Of a stretch of DNA of 44,958 nucleotides, positions 13,804 to 22,855 are shown one piece after another (the first letter of the stretch is position 1; each line of letters begins with the position of its first letter). A model generated the notes under the pieces. That model was not told the origin of the DNA, ran no database searches, and saw only the letters and a program-made list of their open reading frames with translations. Source of the DNA: Collinsella sp. UBA6357 (GTDB taxonomy: Bacteria; Actinomycetota; Coriobacteriia; Coriobacteriales; Coriobacteriaceae); the NCBI GenBank assembly GCA_002437815.1, contig DJRP01000025.1:63288-108245 (forward strand), written 5' to 3'. The translations under genes were made by a program, and so were the position numbers.

Positions 13804-16104
13804 CTACTTGATCTTGGTCGTGCCCGGCGCCAGGTTGGGGTCGGTCTCGTTGGCTTCGGTCTGGTAGTGGCGGGTGTAGACGCTCTTGCCGTCGCCGAAC
13901 ATCTCGTAATACTGCATGGCAGCGTAGTCGTTGCGAGCGCCGTCGGCGGCCTCGGAGGCCTTGTCGTTGCCCGTGCTCGCACTCGACAGTGCCCAGCGCA
14001 GGTTCTTGTCCTCGTAGCCGACCGAGTTGATGGCGGGCAGCGCCTCGCGCAGCGTGACGTGGGCCTTCTGGTAGTCGGTGAGCGGTGCACCGATCAGCTG
14101 CATGAGCTTGGTGGACAGGTAGTTGGTGGACAGGTCATCGACCTCGCTCGTCTGATCGCAGCCGGCAACGTCGTAGTTGGCCCAGATGATGTAGTCGGTC
14201 TGCCACAGGCGCTCCTGGTGCGTGGCATCGTCCTCATCCGTGAACCACTTGTCGTTGAACTTGGAGGGGAAGAACGGCTGGTGATCGCCCCAGAAGACCA
14301 CGACGACCTTGCGATCGAGCTTGGACAGCGCGTTCAAGAAGTACTTGAGCGCCTGGTCGGACTGCTCGATGAGCGAGACGTACTCGTCCACATCGGACAG
14401 CGTGCCGTCCTCGACGGTCTTCTGATCCAAATCGGTGGTGTCGATATCGAGGTGCACCTGCTTATCGGCGGGCACCAGGCCCGTGTCGTAACCGGAATGG
14501 TTCTGCATGGTCACATCGAAGATGAACTGCGGATTGGCATTCTGGTCAAGCAGGCTCAAGATCTTGTCGTAGGTCGCCTGGTCGGTCACCATGCCGCGCA
14601 GGGTATCGGCTCCCTCAAAGTCATTGATCGACAGGAACTGGTCAAACCCAAAGTCTTTGTAGACGTTGGAACGATTCCAGTTGCTTGCGTGGTTGGGATG
14701 CATGGCGGTGGTGTCGTAGCCGAGCTTCTTGAACTGCGCGGCCAGGTTCTCGGTGTTCTCGAGGTTATAGATGGTGTAGGGATACACGCCCGAACCCAGG
14801 TTGGCCATGGAGTTGCCGGTCAGAAACTCGAACTCGGTGTTAGCGGTGCCGCCGCCGTAGGCACTCACGTAGAGCTTGCCGCGCGACAGGCAGTCCTGCA
14901 GGCTCTTGAAGTACTGCGGACCCTCGTAGCCGGCACGCATGTTCTGGTAGATGGATAGGTCCGAGAACGTCTCGTTCATGATGGCGATGACCGTGGGCTT
15001 GTCGGCATCGAACTGCGACTCGGCGGCGGTGCGGGCATCGCTCTGGGCGGCATCGGATTTGTCGTAGGCCTTGGCGTACTTCTTGAGGGTCTTCTTGGCG
15101 CCGTCGACGGTATACCCGGAGGGCTTGGGCGGGTTGATGGACTGCGCCGCGCTGATGAATGCCGGCAGGTAGCCCTCGCGCCAGTAGCTCTCGAGCGGGC
15201 GCCAGGTATAGACGGTGATGCCGAGGGTGTTGTAGTAGTCGATAAGCGTGACATGTGCGGTCACGCCGCCCAGGCACAGCACGCCGACCAGCAGGTTGAT
15301 GGCGATGATCTTCTTGGTATGCCCCTCGCCGCGAACGGGGCGCGGCGCGATCCAGGCGGCGTATTCGCACAGCAGCAGTGCCACCGACATAAACGCCATG
15401 GAAAGCACGCAGAACAGCGAGAGCGTATAGGTGTAGCCGGTGCCGGCGACAGCTGCGGCGGTCGAGATGGCCGAAAGGTCGCCCGGCTGGATGGGCATCG
15501 ATTTGAAGGTGATCACAAAGTACTCGGCGATGCCCAGCACAAACAGCGCAAAGACTAGCACGCCCGGGGCGGCGGCATGGCGCTGGAACAAGAAGAACAG
15601 GCCGCACAGGCACGCAGCGATGAGTGCCCACTCGAGCAGCATGCACAGGGGGTATACCCAGGTAAAGTCATGGTTGGAGGAAACCTCGAGGCCGAGCAGC
15701 GCAAACAGCGCGGCAAGCAGGAGCGTGACGACGGCCGTCGCGAGCGGGTGCCCGATAAAGATGCCGCGCAGACGGGCGAGCTTGCCTGAGGGCGCCGGGG
15801 CGTCCGCATTGGCAAAGGCAAAGACGCGCGGTGCCAGGCGATCGCGGCGGATAGCGGCCCAAGCGCATCCCGTGATGATCGCGTTGCCCAGGATGAGCGC
15901 CACAAAGGCGAGCGGCTCGTTTTGTGCGACGAGACCCAGGGCCGCCCATACGACCAAGAACAGCTGGAACAGGGCGAAGACGACCGACCAGGCGATGGCG
16001 CTCTTGGATACGGTGCCGCCTCGGGCGGGCGCATTTTTGACCTCGCGCTGGACAAGGTAGATGGTCGCCACAAGACCGATAAGCGAGATTGCGGCAGCGA
16101 ACAT
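13804..16104 (-). CDS. LTA synthase-like phosphoglycerol transferase / sulfatase-family membrane protein
   Basis: 766 residues. About seven hydrophobic segments fill residues 1-285, followed by an extracellular alkaline-phosphatase-fold domain. LtaS/MdoB-type landmarks are visible: NETF with metal-binding Glu378; GGGTANTEFEFLTG with the nucleophile Thr420; TMQNHSGY with His536; and FWGDHQPF with Asp607 and His608. Such enzymes move phosphoglycerol from phosphatidylglycerol onto lipoteichoic acid or glycans outside the membrane. LtaS is about 650 residues; this one has a longer membrane part. GAGGAG lies 8 nt before the ATG. A TATAGT box on the minus strand (16137-16132) suggests a short leader. 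The exact acceptor is unknown. Confidence 0.88.
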   Translation of the reverse strand: MFAAAISLIGLVATIYLVQREVKNAPARGGTVSKSAIAWSVVFALFQLFLVVWAALGLVAQNEPLAFVALILGNAIITGCAWAAIRRDRLAPRVFAFANADAPAPSGKLARLRGIFIGHPLATAVVTLLLAALFALLGLEVSSNHDFTWVYPLCMLLEWALIAACLCGLFFLFQRHAAAPGVLVFALFVLGIAEYFVITFKSMPIQPGDLSAISTAAAVAGTGYTYTLSLFCVLSMAFMSVALLLCEYAAWIAPRPVRGEGHTKKIIAINLLVGVLCLGGVTAHVTLIDYYNTLGITVYTWRPLESYWREGYLPAFISAAQSINPPKPSGYTVDGAKKTLKKYAKAYDKSDAAQSDARTAAESQFDADKPTVIAIMNETFSDLSIYQNMRAGYEGPQYFKSLQDCLSRGKLYVSAYGGGTANTEFEFLTGNSMANLGSGVYPYTIYNLENTENLAAQFKKLGYDTTAMHPNHASNWNRSNVYKDFGFDQFLSINDFEGADTLRGMVTDQATYDKILSLLDQNANPQFIFDVTMQNHSGYDTGLVPADKQVHLDIDTTDLDQKTVEDGTLSDVDEYVSLIEQSDQALKYFLNALSKLDRKVVVVFWGDHQPFFPSKFNDKWFTDEDDATHQERLWQTDYIIWANYDVAGCDQTSEVDDLSTNYLSTKLMQLIGAPLTDYQKAHVTLREALPAINSVGYEDKNLRWALSSASTGNDKASEAADGARNDYAAMQYYEMFGDGKSVYTRHYQTEANETDPNLAPGTTKIK

Positions 16105-16286
16105 GCTGAAGACTCCTCAATAATCGCGATGACTATACGGGGGCCGTGGGGCCCATAAGATACCGAGGTTTGAGAGCGGCAGAGCGGTTGGGGGCCACCC
16201 ATGCGTTCAAACAAACTGAAATACTAACGCGCACGGGCGCTGGCGAGGGCGAATGGTGCGCCCGCCTGCGTGATAATGGACGAGAA

Positions 16287-16314
16287 TTACACGGAAGCGT
16301 AAAGGCTTTATAAG
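16287..16314 (+). promoter_or_regulatory. Putative promoter of the nitroreductase gene
   Basis: TTACAC at 16287-16292, a 16-bp spacer and TATAAG at 16309-16314, 46 bp before the ATG. It lies in the divergent gap with the LtaS-like gene; apart from the minus-strand TATAGT box at 16137-16132, no other signal stands out there. Confidence 0.5.
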
Positions 16315-16359
16315 AATTGTGGCAGCGATGGGGGCCACAGGGACAAAAAGGACGGGCAC

Positions 16360-17175
16360 ATGGACGGATATCCACGCAGCACCACGCAAAACGTAACGCT
16401 CGACGTTCTGGAACATCGCAGCTCGACGCGCGCTTTTGCGTGCGGCGAAGACGGGCGGGCGCTGCCGGTGACCGATGCGCAGCGCGAGGCGATTCTGACG
16501 GCTGCGAGCCGTGCGCCTACCGCCGGCGCCATGATGATGTACTCGATCATCAGCATCCGAGAGCAGGAGACCCTCGATGCGCTGGCCGAGCTGTGTGACC
16601 ACCAGCCCATGATCGCCAAGGCGCCCTGGGCGCTCGTCTTTGTGGTCGACTATGCCAAGTGGATCGATCTGTTCGAGCATGTGGGCTGCTTTGAGCCCGC
16701 TTTTGTCGAGCGCACGGGCAAGCAGCCGCGCCGTACCCCCAACATGGGCGATTTTGCCATCGCTGCACAGGATGCCGTCATCGCCGCTCAAAACGCCGTG
16801 GTCGCGACCGAGGCGCTCGGACTCGGTAGCTGCTATATCGGTGACATCATCGAGAACGCCGAGCAGGTGGCCGCGCTTTTGGATCTGCCCGAGCACACGG
16901 TGCCGCTGTCGATGCTTATCATCGGCACGCCTGCCAAAGAGCGCCCGGCGATCGCCCATCCCGTGGTGAACCTGGTGCACGAGGAGCGCTACCATCGTGC
17001 CGACGCAGCCACGCTCGACGCGCAGGTGGCCGAGATGGATGCGATGTTTCGCCCGCACGCCCGTGAGGCGGGCGAGCGTGTCATCGACATCTATACGCGC
17101 AAGCACACGAGCGACTTCATGGCCGAGATGGACCGTTCCATGCGCCGGTGGCTCAAAAACTGGCTCGGGGAGTAG
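16360..17175 (+). CDS. Nitroreductase-family FMN oxidoreductase
   Basis: 271 residues, at the long end for the family. The N-terminal HRSSTRAF carries the FMN-phosphate-binding RSxR pattern. APTAGAMMMYS and the central AAQNAVVATEALGLGSCYIG segment are family hallmarks, and PLSMLIIGTP starts the C-terminal part. A helical extension of about 60 residues (VAEMDAMFRPHAREAGERVID...) follows. The enzyme would use NAD(P)H to reduce nitro compounds, quinones or flavins in the cytoplasm; the physiological substrate is unclear. The ATG has AAAGGAC upstream. It is monocistronic as far as spacing shows. Confidence 0.88.
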   Translation: MDGYPRSTTQNVTLDVLEHRSSTRAFACGEDGRALPVTDAQREAILTAASRAPTAGAMMMYSIISIREQETLDALAELCDHQPMIAKAPWALVFVVDYAKWIDLFEHVGCFEPAFVERTGKQPRRTPNMGDFAIAAQDAVIAAQNAVVATEALGLGSCYIGDIIENAEQVAALLDLPEHTVPLSMLIIGTPAKERPAIAHPVVNLVHEERYHRADAATLDAQVAEMDAMFRPHAREAGERVIDIYTRKHTSDFMAEMDRSMRRWLKNWLGE

Positions 17176-17258
17176 ACAGGGTCGCGTTGGCAGCCTAAAG
17201 TCCGCATAAAGGTTTATCTAGCTGGGTGAATATCGGTATGCGCGGGTGTCTGCGCTTC

Positions 17259-17264
17259 TATAAT
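17259..17264 (+). promoter_or_regulatory. TATAAT -10 box before kup
   Basis: A consensus -10 with no convincing -35 hexamer, giving a leader of about 30 nt. The leader is too short to hold a c-di-AMP riboswitch. Confidence 0.45.
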
Positions 17265-17299
17265 CCTCTCGATTTCTTGTTATCGGGAGGATTCTGTTT

Positions 17300-19324
17300 A
17301 TGACGGATACGACAAAGAGGGCCGCGCACAACGCGATCCCCGTGAGCATCTCGGCGATGCTCGTGACGCTTGGCGTGGTCTATGGCGATATCGGCACGAG
17401 CCCCATGTACGTCACCAAGGCGCTCGTCGCCGGCAACGGCGGCATCGCCAGCGTCACGCAGGAGTTTGTCCTCGGCGCGCTGTCGCTGGTGATCTGGACG
17501 GTGACGCTGCTCACGACCGTCAAGTACGTGCTTATCTCGCTGCGTGCCGACAACCATGGCGAAGGCGGCATCTTTGCGCTCTACAGCCTGGTCAAGCGTT
17601 GCGGTAAGTGGCTTATCGTGCCGGCCATGCTCGGCGGCGCGGCGCTCTTGGCCGACGGCATCCTCACGCCGGCCGTGACGGTCACCACCGCCATCGAGGG
17701 ATTGCGCACCATCCCCGCCATGCATGCGCTGCTGGGCGACGAGCAGGGCAACGTCGTGATGATCACACTTGCAATCATCATCACGCTGTTCTTGATCCAG
17801 CGCATCGGCACGAGCAAGATAGGCCGCGCCTTCGGTCCCATCATGACCATCTGGTTTTTGTTCTTGGGCCTGACCGGCCTGCTCTTTGTGGTGCAGAACC
17901 CCGTGGTGTTGCTTGCGCTCGATCCCGTGCGCGGCGTGAGCTTTCTTTTGAGCCCCAACAACCATGCCGGCATCATGATTCTGGGAAGCTGCTTTTTGGC
18001 CACGACCGGTGCCGAGGCGCTCTACTCTGATATGGGCCACGTGGGGCGTGGCAACATCTATGCCACTTGGCCGTTTGTCAAGGTGTGCCTGCTGCTCTCT
18101 TACATGGGGCAGGGGGCGTGGCTGCTCATGCACGCCGGCGATCCCGCGCTGGCCGGCATCGCCGATCTCAACCCGTTCTTCCAGATGCTGCCCGCCGGCA
18201 TGCGACCGTTTGCCGTGGGGCTGTCGACCCTTGCGGCCATCATCGCCTCGCAGGCGCTCATCACCGGCGCCTTCTCGCTGGTGTCCGAGGCGAGCCGTCT
18301 GGACCTTATGCCGCACATGCAGGTCTTCTATCCTGCCGAGACCAAAGGCCAGCTCTATATTCCCATGGTCAACAACGTCATGCTCGTGGGGTGCGTGATC
18401 GTGGTGCTGCTGTTCCAGAGCTCGGCACATATGGAGGCCGCCTACGGTCTGGCCATCACCATCACCATGATGTGCACCACGCTGCTCTTGTTTTTCTATT
18501 TGCATCATGAGCGCAAGATGCGCGTGTTCCCCTGGGTTTTCGTCGCGTTCTTCCTCATGCTCGAGGGCTTCTTCTTTGCGAGCTCGCTCACCAAGTTCTT
18601 CCATGGCGGCTATTTCACCATTCTCATGGCCGCGCTCATCATGGGCATCATGGTCTGCTGGTACAACGGCACGGCGGTCGAGCGCCGTCAGGCCACCTTG
18701 CTGCCGCTGCGCAGCTATCTGCCGCAGCTCGAGCGCCTGCGCGATGACGAGCGCTACGAGCGCGTGAGCGACAACGTGGTCTACCTGACCAAGGACACCA
18801 ATACCGATTACATCGATCGCGATGTGGTCTACTCGATTCTGGACAAGCATCCCAAGCGAGCCCGCGCCTGGTGGTTCGTCAACGTCGAGACTATGGATGA
18901 GCCGCACACGTTTGCCTATTCGGTCGAGACCTTTGGCACCGACTACGTGTTTCGCGTGCACCTGTATCTGGGCTATAAGGTCAACCAGCGTGTTAACGCC
19001 TATCTGCGCCAGGTGGTGCAGGACTTGGCCGCGACCGGTGAGCTGCCGCCGCAGACGCATGACTATTCGGTCTATAAGAACCCGGGCGGTATCGGATCGT
19101 TCAAGTTTGTGCTGATCCGCAAGATGCTGGCGCCCGAGAGTGACGTTGATTCGCGCGAGCGCACGGCCATCACGCTCAAGTACATCATCCGCCGCGCCGC
19201 CGGCACGCCGGTGCGTTGGTACGGCCTGGAGAACACCAATGTGAGCTACGAGTACGTGCCGCTGTTCACCAAGTTCAAGAGCGTGGCCAAGATGCAGCGT
19301 CTGGCGCCAGGCGAGCGCCCCTAG
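17300..19324 (+). CDS. kup: KUP-family potassium uptake protein
   Basis: A K+/H+ symporter of the KUP/HAK/KT family, 674 residues (E. coli Kup 622). The N-terminal VVYGDIGTSPMYV is the family signature, followed by NHGEGGIFALYSL. About 12 membrane helices fill residues 15-450, and a hydrophilic cytoplasmic tail of about 220 residues follows. GGAGG lies 10 nt before the ATG. The gene is followed on the same strand by a small membrane protein, a KdpD-like kinase and KdpE, which suggests K+-linked or osmotic control. No kdpFABC is present in the window. Confidence 0.95.
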   Translation: MTDTTKRAAHNAIPVSISAMLVTLGVVYGDIGTSPMYVTKALVAGNGGIASVTQEFVLGALSLVIWTVTLLTTVKYVLISLRADNHGEGGIFALYSLVKRCGKWLIVPAMLGGAALLADGILTPAVTVTTAIEGLRTIPAMHALLGDEQGNVVMITLAIIITLFLIQRIGTSKIGRAFGPIMTIWFLFLGLTGLLFVVQNPVVLLALDPVRGVSFLLSPNNHAGIMILGSCFLATTGAEALYSDMGHVGRGNIYATWPFVKVCLLLSYMGQGAWLLMHAGDPALAGIADLNPFFQMLPAGMRPFAVGLSTLAAIIASQALITGAFSLVSEASRLDLMPHMQVFYPAETKGQLYIPMVNNVMLVGCVIVVLLFQSSAHMEAAYGLAITITMMCTTLLLFFYLHHERKMRVFPWVFVAFFLMLEGFFFASSLTKFFHGGYFTILMAALIMGIMVCWYNGTAVERRQATLLPLRSYLPQLERLRDDERYERVSDNVVYLTKDTNTDYIDRDVVYSILDKHPKRARAWWFVNVETMDEPHTFAYSVETFGTDYVFRVHLYLGYKVNQRVNAYLRQVVQDLAATGELPPQTHDYSVYKNPGGIGSFKFVLIRKMLAPESDVDSRERTAITLKYIIRRAAGTPVRWYGLENTNVSYEYVPLFTKFKSVAKMQRLAPGERP

Positions 19325-19352
19325 CAAAAGCGCCCTTAGCGAAGACCTTTGG

Positions 19353-19372
19353 AGCCGATCGATTGGTCGGCT
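19353..19372 (+). promoter_or_regulatory. Intercistronic hairpin after kup
   Basis: AGCCGATC (19353-19360) pairs with GGTCGGCT (19365-19372) over a GATT loop. No T-run follows, so it is more likely an mRNA stabiliser or attenuator between kup and the small membrane gene than a full terminator. Confidence 0.4.
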
Positions 19373-19390
19373 GCGGGCTGAGAGGATAGT

Positions 19391-19552
19391 ATGGATAGCT
19401 ATGAGATGGACGAGCGCGCCGAAGCCGCCGAGGACAGGCTGCTCACGAACCGCAAAAGCGTACGCGATATCGATCGGGGCATCGTCGTCGTGGTCGTTTT
19501 GATCGTGGCGGTGTGCCTGGTCGCCTTGTTGGCGCACGTGCTTTTTGTCTAG
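19391..19552 (+). CDS. Small single-span membrane protein between kup and the sensor kinase
   Basis: A 53-residue ORF. Its first 28 residues are highly charged and acidic (MDSYEMDERAEAAEDRLL...). Then comes one strong hydrophobic helix, residues 30-53 (GIVVVVVLIVAVCLVALLAH and beyond), at the very C-terminus, giving a predicted N-in tail-anchored topology. GAGAGG lies 5-8 nt upstream of the ATG. It is on the same strand as kup (66 bp gap) and the kinase (66 bp gap). I know no homologue. By position it could be a small regulatory subunit of Kup or of the kinase, as KdpF is for KdpABC. That comparison rests on size and context only. Confidence 0.65.
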   Translation: MDSYEMDERAEAAEDRLLTNRKSVRDIDRGIVVVVVLIVAVCLVALLAHVLFV

Positions 19553-19618
19553 TGACGACGAACTGCTGGGCCGGGTGCAGAAGAGCCGCCCGGCCCGGTG
19601 TGCGTGCAGGGGGTGTGC

Positions 19619-21253
19619 ATGGCTGGGGACAACGATGACCTGATCGATCGCTTTTGGCGCGACCGCATGGCGGCTCCGCGGCGCGGCGCGTTCCATGACG
19701 TATGCGTGTGCGCCGCGCTGCTTGTGGCCGCCACGCTCGCCGGTTTTGCGTTCGACAGTCTGGGACTTAACACTGCCATCATCGTCGTCTATATCTTCGC
19801 GGTGCAGCTGTGCGCCTTCTTCACGTCGAGTCCGCTGTTGTGTCTGGTGGCGTCCGGCGCCGCCATCATGCTCTGTAACTTCTTTTTTACCGGGGAGCGC
19901 TATACCTTCGCCACGATCGATGAGGCCGACCTGGGCGTTTTTATCGTCATGTTCGCCGTGTCGCTCGTGTCGAGCTCGGTGGCCGTGGCGCTTCGCCGAG
20001 CGATCGTGCGCACCGCGACCAGCTCGCATCGCGCCCGCATGCTGCTCGAGACCAACCGCATGCTGCAGCGCTGCGCCGACCAAGACGAGGTCATGCGCGC
20101 GGCGGGAACGCAGCTGGCGCGCTTGGCTTCCGCTCCGTGCGTGTGGTATCGCATGGAGCCCGACGGCGACGATCTGGTGCCGGTGTGCGCCTATTCCGCC
20201 GCGGGCGATGCGGCTTCGATGCAAGTCCTCGCGCCCGAGATGCCGCCGTTTCTTTCGGGCTTGGCCTATGTGGGAACACCGCTCGATGCGACATTCGGGG
20301 GTTCGCAATATTACGGGATCTATCTTACGGTTCGCGGTGGCGATATGCCCGCCGACCATGGCGAGGAGCCGCCCGTGGTGGGGGTGCTGGCGATCGCCGG
20401 CGCGCCCTCGGTGCTGGGTGATGACGAGCGGGTGACGGCCGATGCCATCGCAAGCGAGGCGGGCCTGGCGATCGATCGCGTCTGTGCGCTCGAGGCGCGC
20501 GAGCGGGCCGCCGTGGTGGCAAAGAACGAGCAGCTGCGGGCTAACCTGCTGCGGTCGATCTCGCATGATCTGCGCACGCCGCTCACCAGCATCACGGGCA
20601 ATGCCGACGTTTTGCTCGACCAGGGGTCTACCGGAACGGCCACTCTCGATGCGCCCACGCGCCGCGGGATGCTCACCTCGATCCGCTCGGACGCACTGTG
20701 GCTCAACGATACAGTCGAGAATCTGCTTGCTATCACCAAGCTCGAAGACGGAGGGATGCACCTTGCGCCTACGCTCGAGCTCGTGGATGACATCGTCGAG
20801 GAGGCGCTGCGCCATGTGTCGCCCGCGGTATCCGAGCATCGTATCGAGATCAGGCCGTCGACGGAGCCGGCGCTCGTGAACGTCGATGCGCGCCTGATGG
20901 TCCAGCTTGTAGTCAACCTGGTCAATAACGCCATCAAGTACACGCAGGAGGGGTCCTGCATCACGATCGCATGGTCGGTCCTTGGAAAAAGCGCCGCGCT
21001 TTCGGTTGCGGATGACGGCCCGGGTATCGCACCCGCGGATCGCGCGCATATCTTCGACTCGTTCTACACCGTCAACCACGGGCTTGCCGATGGGCATCGC
21101 AGCGTGGGGCTCGGCCTGTCGCTTTGTCGGTCCATCGCCGTGGCGCATGGCGGTACTATCGAGGTGGACGCTGTTGAGCCGCACGGCGCCGTCTTTTGCG
21201 TGAAGCTGCCGGCAGCGGATATCGATCTAGACAAGGAGCCCCGTGATGCCTAA
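19619..21253 (+). CDS. KdpD-like sensor histidine kinase lacking the N-terminal KdpD/Usp domains
   Basis: 544 residues, against about 890 for E. coli KdpD. Residues about 28-125 hold the DUF4118 membrane block; a GAF-like region follows (about 150-290). Next come HisKA with RSISHDLRTPLTSI (phospho-acceptor His316) and HATPase_c (NLVNNAIKYTQ, DDGPGIAPAD, GLGLSLCRSI). The ATP-binding KdpD domain and Usp domain that precede the membrane block in KdpD are absent. I use the ATG at 19619, preceded by AGGGGG; an in-frame GTG at 19598 would add seven residues. The stop overlaps the start of kdpE by 8 nt. Control of kup is likely from context. Confidence 0.88.
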   Translation: MAGDNDDLIDRFWRDRMAAPRRGAFHDVCVCAALLVAATLAGFAFDSLGLNTAIIVVYIFAVQLCAFFTSSPLLCLVASGAAIMLCNFFFTGERYTFATIDEADLGVFIVMFAVSLVSSSVAVALRRAIVRTATSSHRARMLLETNRMLQRCADQDEVMRAAGTQLARLASAPCVWYRMEPDGDDLVPVCAYSAAGDAASMQVLAPEMPPFLSGLAYVGTPLDATFGGSQYYGIYLTVRGGDMPADHGEEPPVVGVLAIAGAPSVLGDDERVTADAIASEAGLAIDRVCALEARERAAVVAKNEQLRANLLRSISHDLRTPLTSITGNADVLLDQGSTGTATLDAPTRRGMLTSIRSDALWLNDTVENLLAITKLEDGGMHLAPTLELVDDIVEEALRHVSPAVSEHRIEIRPSTEPALVNVDARLMVQLVVNLVNNAIKYTQEGSCITIAWSVLGKSAALSVADDGPGIAPADRAHIFDSFYTVNHGLADGHRSVGLGLSLCRSIAVAHGGTIEVDAVEPHGAVFCVKLPAADIDLDKEPRDA

Positions 21254-21956
21254 TTCTGCCGCTAAACCGCTCATTTTGGTTGTCGAGGACGATCCGGCCG
21301 TGCGCGGTCTGATCGTGGCGGCACTCGAGGCGCACGAGATGCGCCATATCGCCGTCGAGACGGGGCATGCCGCCATCGCCGCGGCGTCTTCGCAGGTGCC
21401 GAGTGTCGTGCTGCTCGATCTGGGGCTTCCCGACATCGACGGTGTCGAGGTGGTCGAGTCCATCCGCGCATGGTCGCCCATGCCGATCATCGTGGTGTCC
21501 GCGCGCAGCGAGGACACCGACAAAGTGCGCGCGCTCGATGCGGGTGCCGATGACTACCTGACCAAGCCGTTCTCGGTCGACGAGCTGCTCGCGCGCATCC
21601 GTACCACGCTCAGACGCCTGGCCTATATGCAGACGGGTGCAGCCGCTCCGGCCGAGACCTTTGACAACGGCGGGCTGCATATCGATTTTGGTGCCGGAAT
21701 CGCCACACTTGACGGCGAGGAGCTGCATCTCACGCCGATCGAGTACAAGCTGCTGTGCCTGCTTGCGCGCAACGCCGACAAGGTGCTCACGCATCAATGT
21801 ATCTTGCAGGAGATCTGGGGCACGGCCACCAAAAGCGACCTAGCGAGCCTGCGCGTCTTTATGGGGACGCTGCGCAAGAAGATCGAGGTCGACCCCGCGC
21901 ATCCGCGCTATATACAGACCCACGTGGGTATCGGCTACCGCATGATGCGCGTGTAG
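21246..21956 (+). CDS. kdpE: KdpE-type response regulator (OmpR family)
   Basis: 236 residues. The receiver domain (1-120) has Glu14/Asp15/Asp16, the phospho-acceptor Asp58 in VLLDLGLPD and Lys107 in LTKPFS. The stretch from SARSED to ALDAGADDYLTKPF is very close to E. coli KdpE. The C-terminal winged helix (about 140-236) has HLTPIEYKLLCLLARN and the final YIQTHVGIGYRMM. The ATG at 21246 lies inside the kinase's last codons, with AAGGAG 6 nt upstream; a GTG at 21243 is an alternative. The 8-nt overlap implies coupled translation. The target promoter may be that of kup, since no kdpFABC is here. Confidence 0.92.
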   Translation: MPNSAAKPLILVVEDDPAVRGLIVAALEAHEMRHIAVETGHAAIAAASSQVPSVVLLDLGLPDIDGVEVVESIRAWSPMPIIVVSARSEDTDKVRALDAGADDYLTKPFSVDELLARIRTTLRRLAYMQTGAAAPAETFDNGGLHIDFGAGIATLDGEELHLTPIEYKLLCLLARNADKVLTHQCILQEIWGTATKSDLASLRVFMGTLRKKIEVDPAHPRYIQTHVGIGYRMMRV

Positions 21957-22002
21957 CCGCATGGTTTGAGCGTGCTGTTTTTACCGGGGTACGGAGGGCA
22001 CT

Positions 22003-22755
22003 GTGAAGATCGATGTGGAGGTCAACGGGTTTGCGTATGCGGCCGAGTACCGTGACGAAGATGTTGACAATGTGCTGATTCCGCTGCTGAACGACTGGCG
22101 TGAGCTTCGCGAGAAGGCATGTGGAGAGCGGGTCGTTGTGCTTTTGGCGGCGCCTCCCGGCGCCGGCAAGACCACGCTTTCACTGTTCTTGGAACAACTT
22201 GGTCGCATGATGTCCAATATGCCGCGCGTCCAAGCGCTTGGTATGGATGGGTTCCATTATCCCAATAGCTATTTGGAAACCCACGTGTTTTTCGACGGGG
22301 ATGGCGCGTGCCGGTTGCTCAAAGAACGCAAAGGGGCAGAGTTTACATTTGATGTTTCTGCTCTGGCTGCGTCGATCGGCAACCTCAAGACGGCGACACC
22401 TCAACCGTGGCCGGCGTATTCGCGCGTTATGCACGATGTTGTGCCGGCGGTCATCGAGGTGACAGGGGATATCGTACTAGTCGAGGGAAACTATCTTTTG
22501 CTCGATGCGCCGGGCTGGCGTGATCTCGCACAGATGGGCGATCGAACGATTTTCTTGGGCGCGGATGAGGACCTACTGCATGATCGTCTTGTCGAGCGCA
22601 AAGTCAAAGGTGGTATGGACCGTGCTTGCGCCGAGGCCTGGTACGAAGCGAGCGATGGCTTGAATGTAAGGCGCGTCCTGAAGGATCGCCTTCCTGCTGA
22701 CATTGAGCTCGCCTTAACTGCTGATGGAGGCATCAAGCGCCAAGGCGTTCGTTAA
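22003..22755 (+). CDS. P-loop kinase of the uridine kinase/phosphoribulokinase-like family
   Basis: 250 residues. VVLLAAPPGAGKTTLSLFLE is the Walker A region. GMDGFHYPN resembles the substrate loop of uridine and pantothenate kinases and YggC/FrcK-type sugar or nucleoside kinases. IVLVEGNYLLLD is a Walker B-like strand, and RTIFLGADEDLLHDRLVERK is a typical lid and base region. The likely role is phosphorylation of a small sugar or nucleoside. It uses GTG (22003) with GGAGG upstream; the ATG-started frame would be shorter. It sits just upstream of the LevR-like gene on the same strand, with a separate promoter between, so a link to the PTS cassette is possible but not proven. Confidence 0.78.
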   Translation: MKIDVEVNGFAYAAEYRDEDVDNVLIPLLNDWRELREKACGERVVVLLAAPPGAGKTTLSLFLEQLGRMMSNMPRVQALGMDGFHYPNSYLETHVFFDGDGACRLLKERKGAEFTFDVSALAASIGNLKTATPQPWPAYSRVMHDVVPAVIEVTGDIVLVEGNYLLLDAPGWRDLAQMGDRTIFLGADEDLLHDRLVERKVKGGMDRACAEAWYEASDGLNVRRVLKDRLPADIELALTADGGIKRQGVR

Positions 22756-22815
22756 TCATTTCAACACTTATCATCGCCGTTCGCCGAATCGGTGTCGAAA
22801 CCGTCATCACTTGGC

Positions 22816-22821
22816 TACAAT
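22816..22821 (+). promoter_or_regulatory. -10 box of the LevR-like gene
   Basis: TACAAT at 22816-22821, 35 bp before the start codon. A TGTCGA hexamer 17 bp upstream (22793-22798) is a poor -35 but shares the TGTCGA core of the dyad at 25619-25641. Confidence 0.4.
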
Positions 22822-22855
22822 CGCTCCATATGCATGGACGGGTCTAAGGGGCGAT

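Noticed and set aside
17176..17299. Possible c-di-AMP (ydaO) riboswitch before kup
   Set aside because: The whole gap is 124 nt with the -10 box near its end, leaving a leader of about 30 nt; no ydaO motif is visible.
17258..21184. 1308-codon minus-strand ORF across kup and the kinase
   Set aside because: It is antisense to two well-supported genes, very rich in His, Arg and Gln, has no ribosome site or domain, and is the expected shadow of GC-rich third positions.
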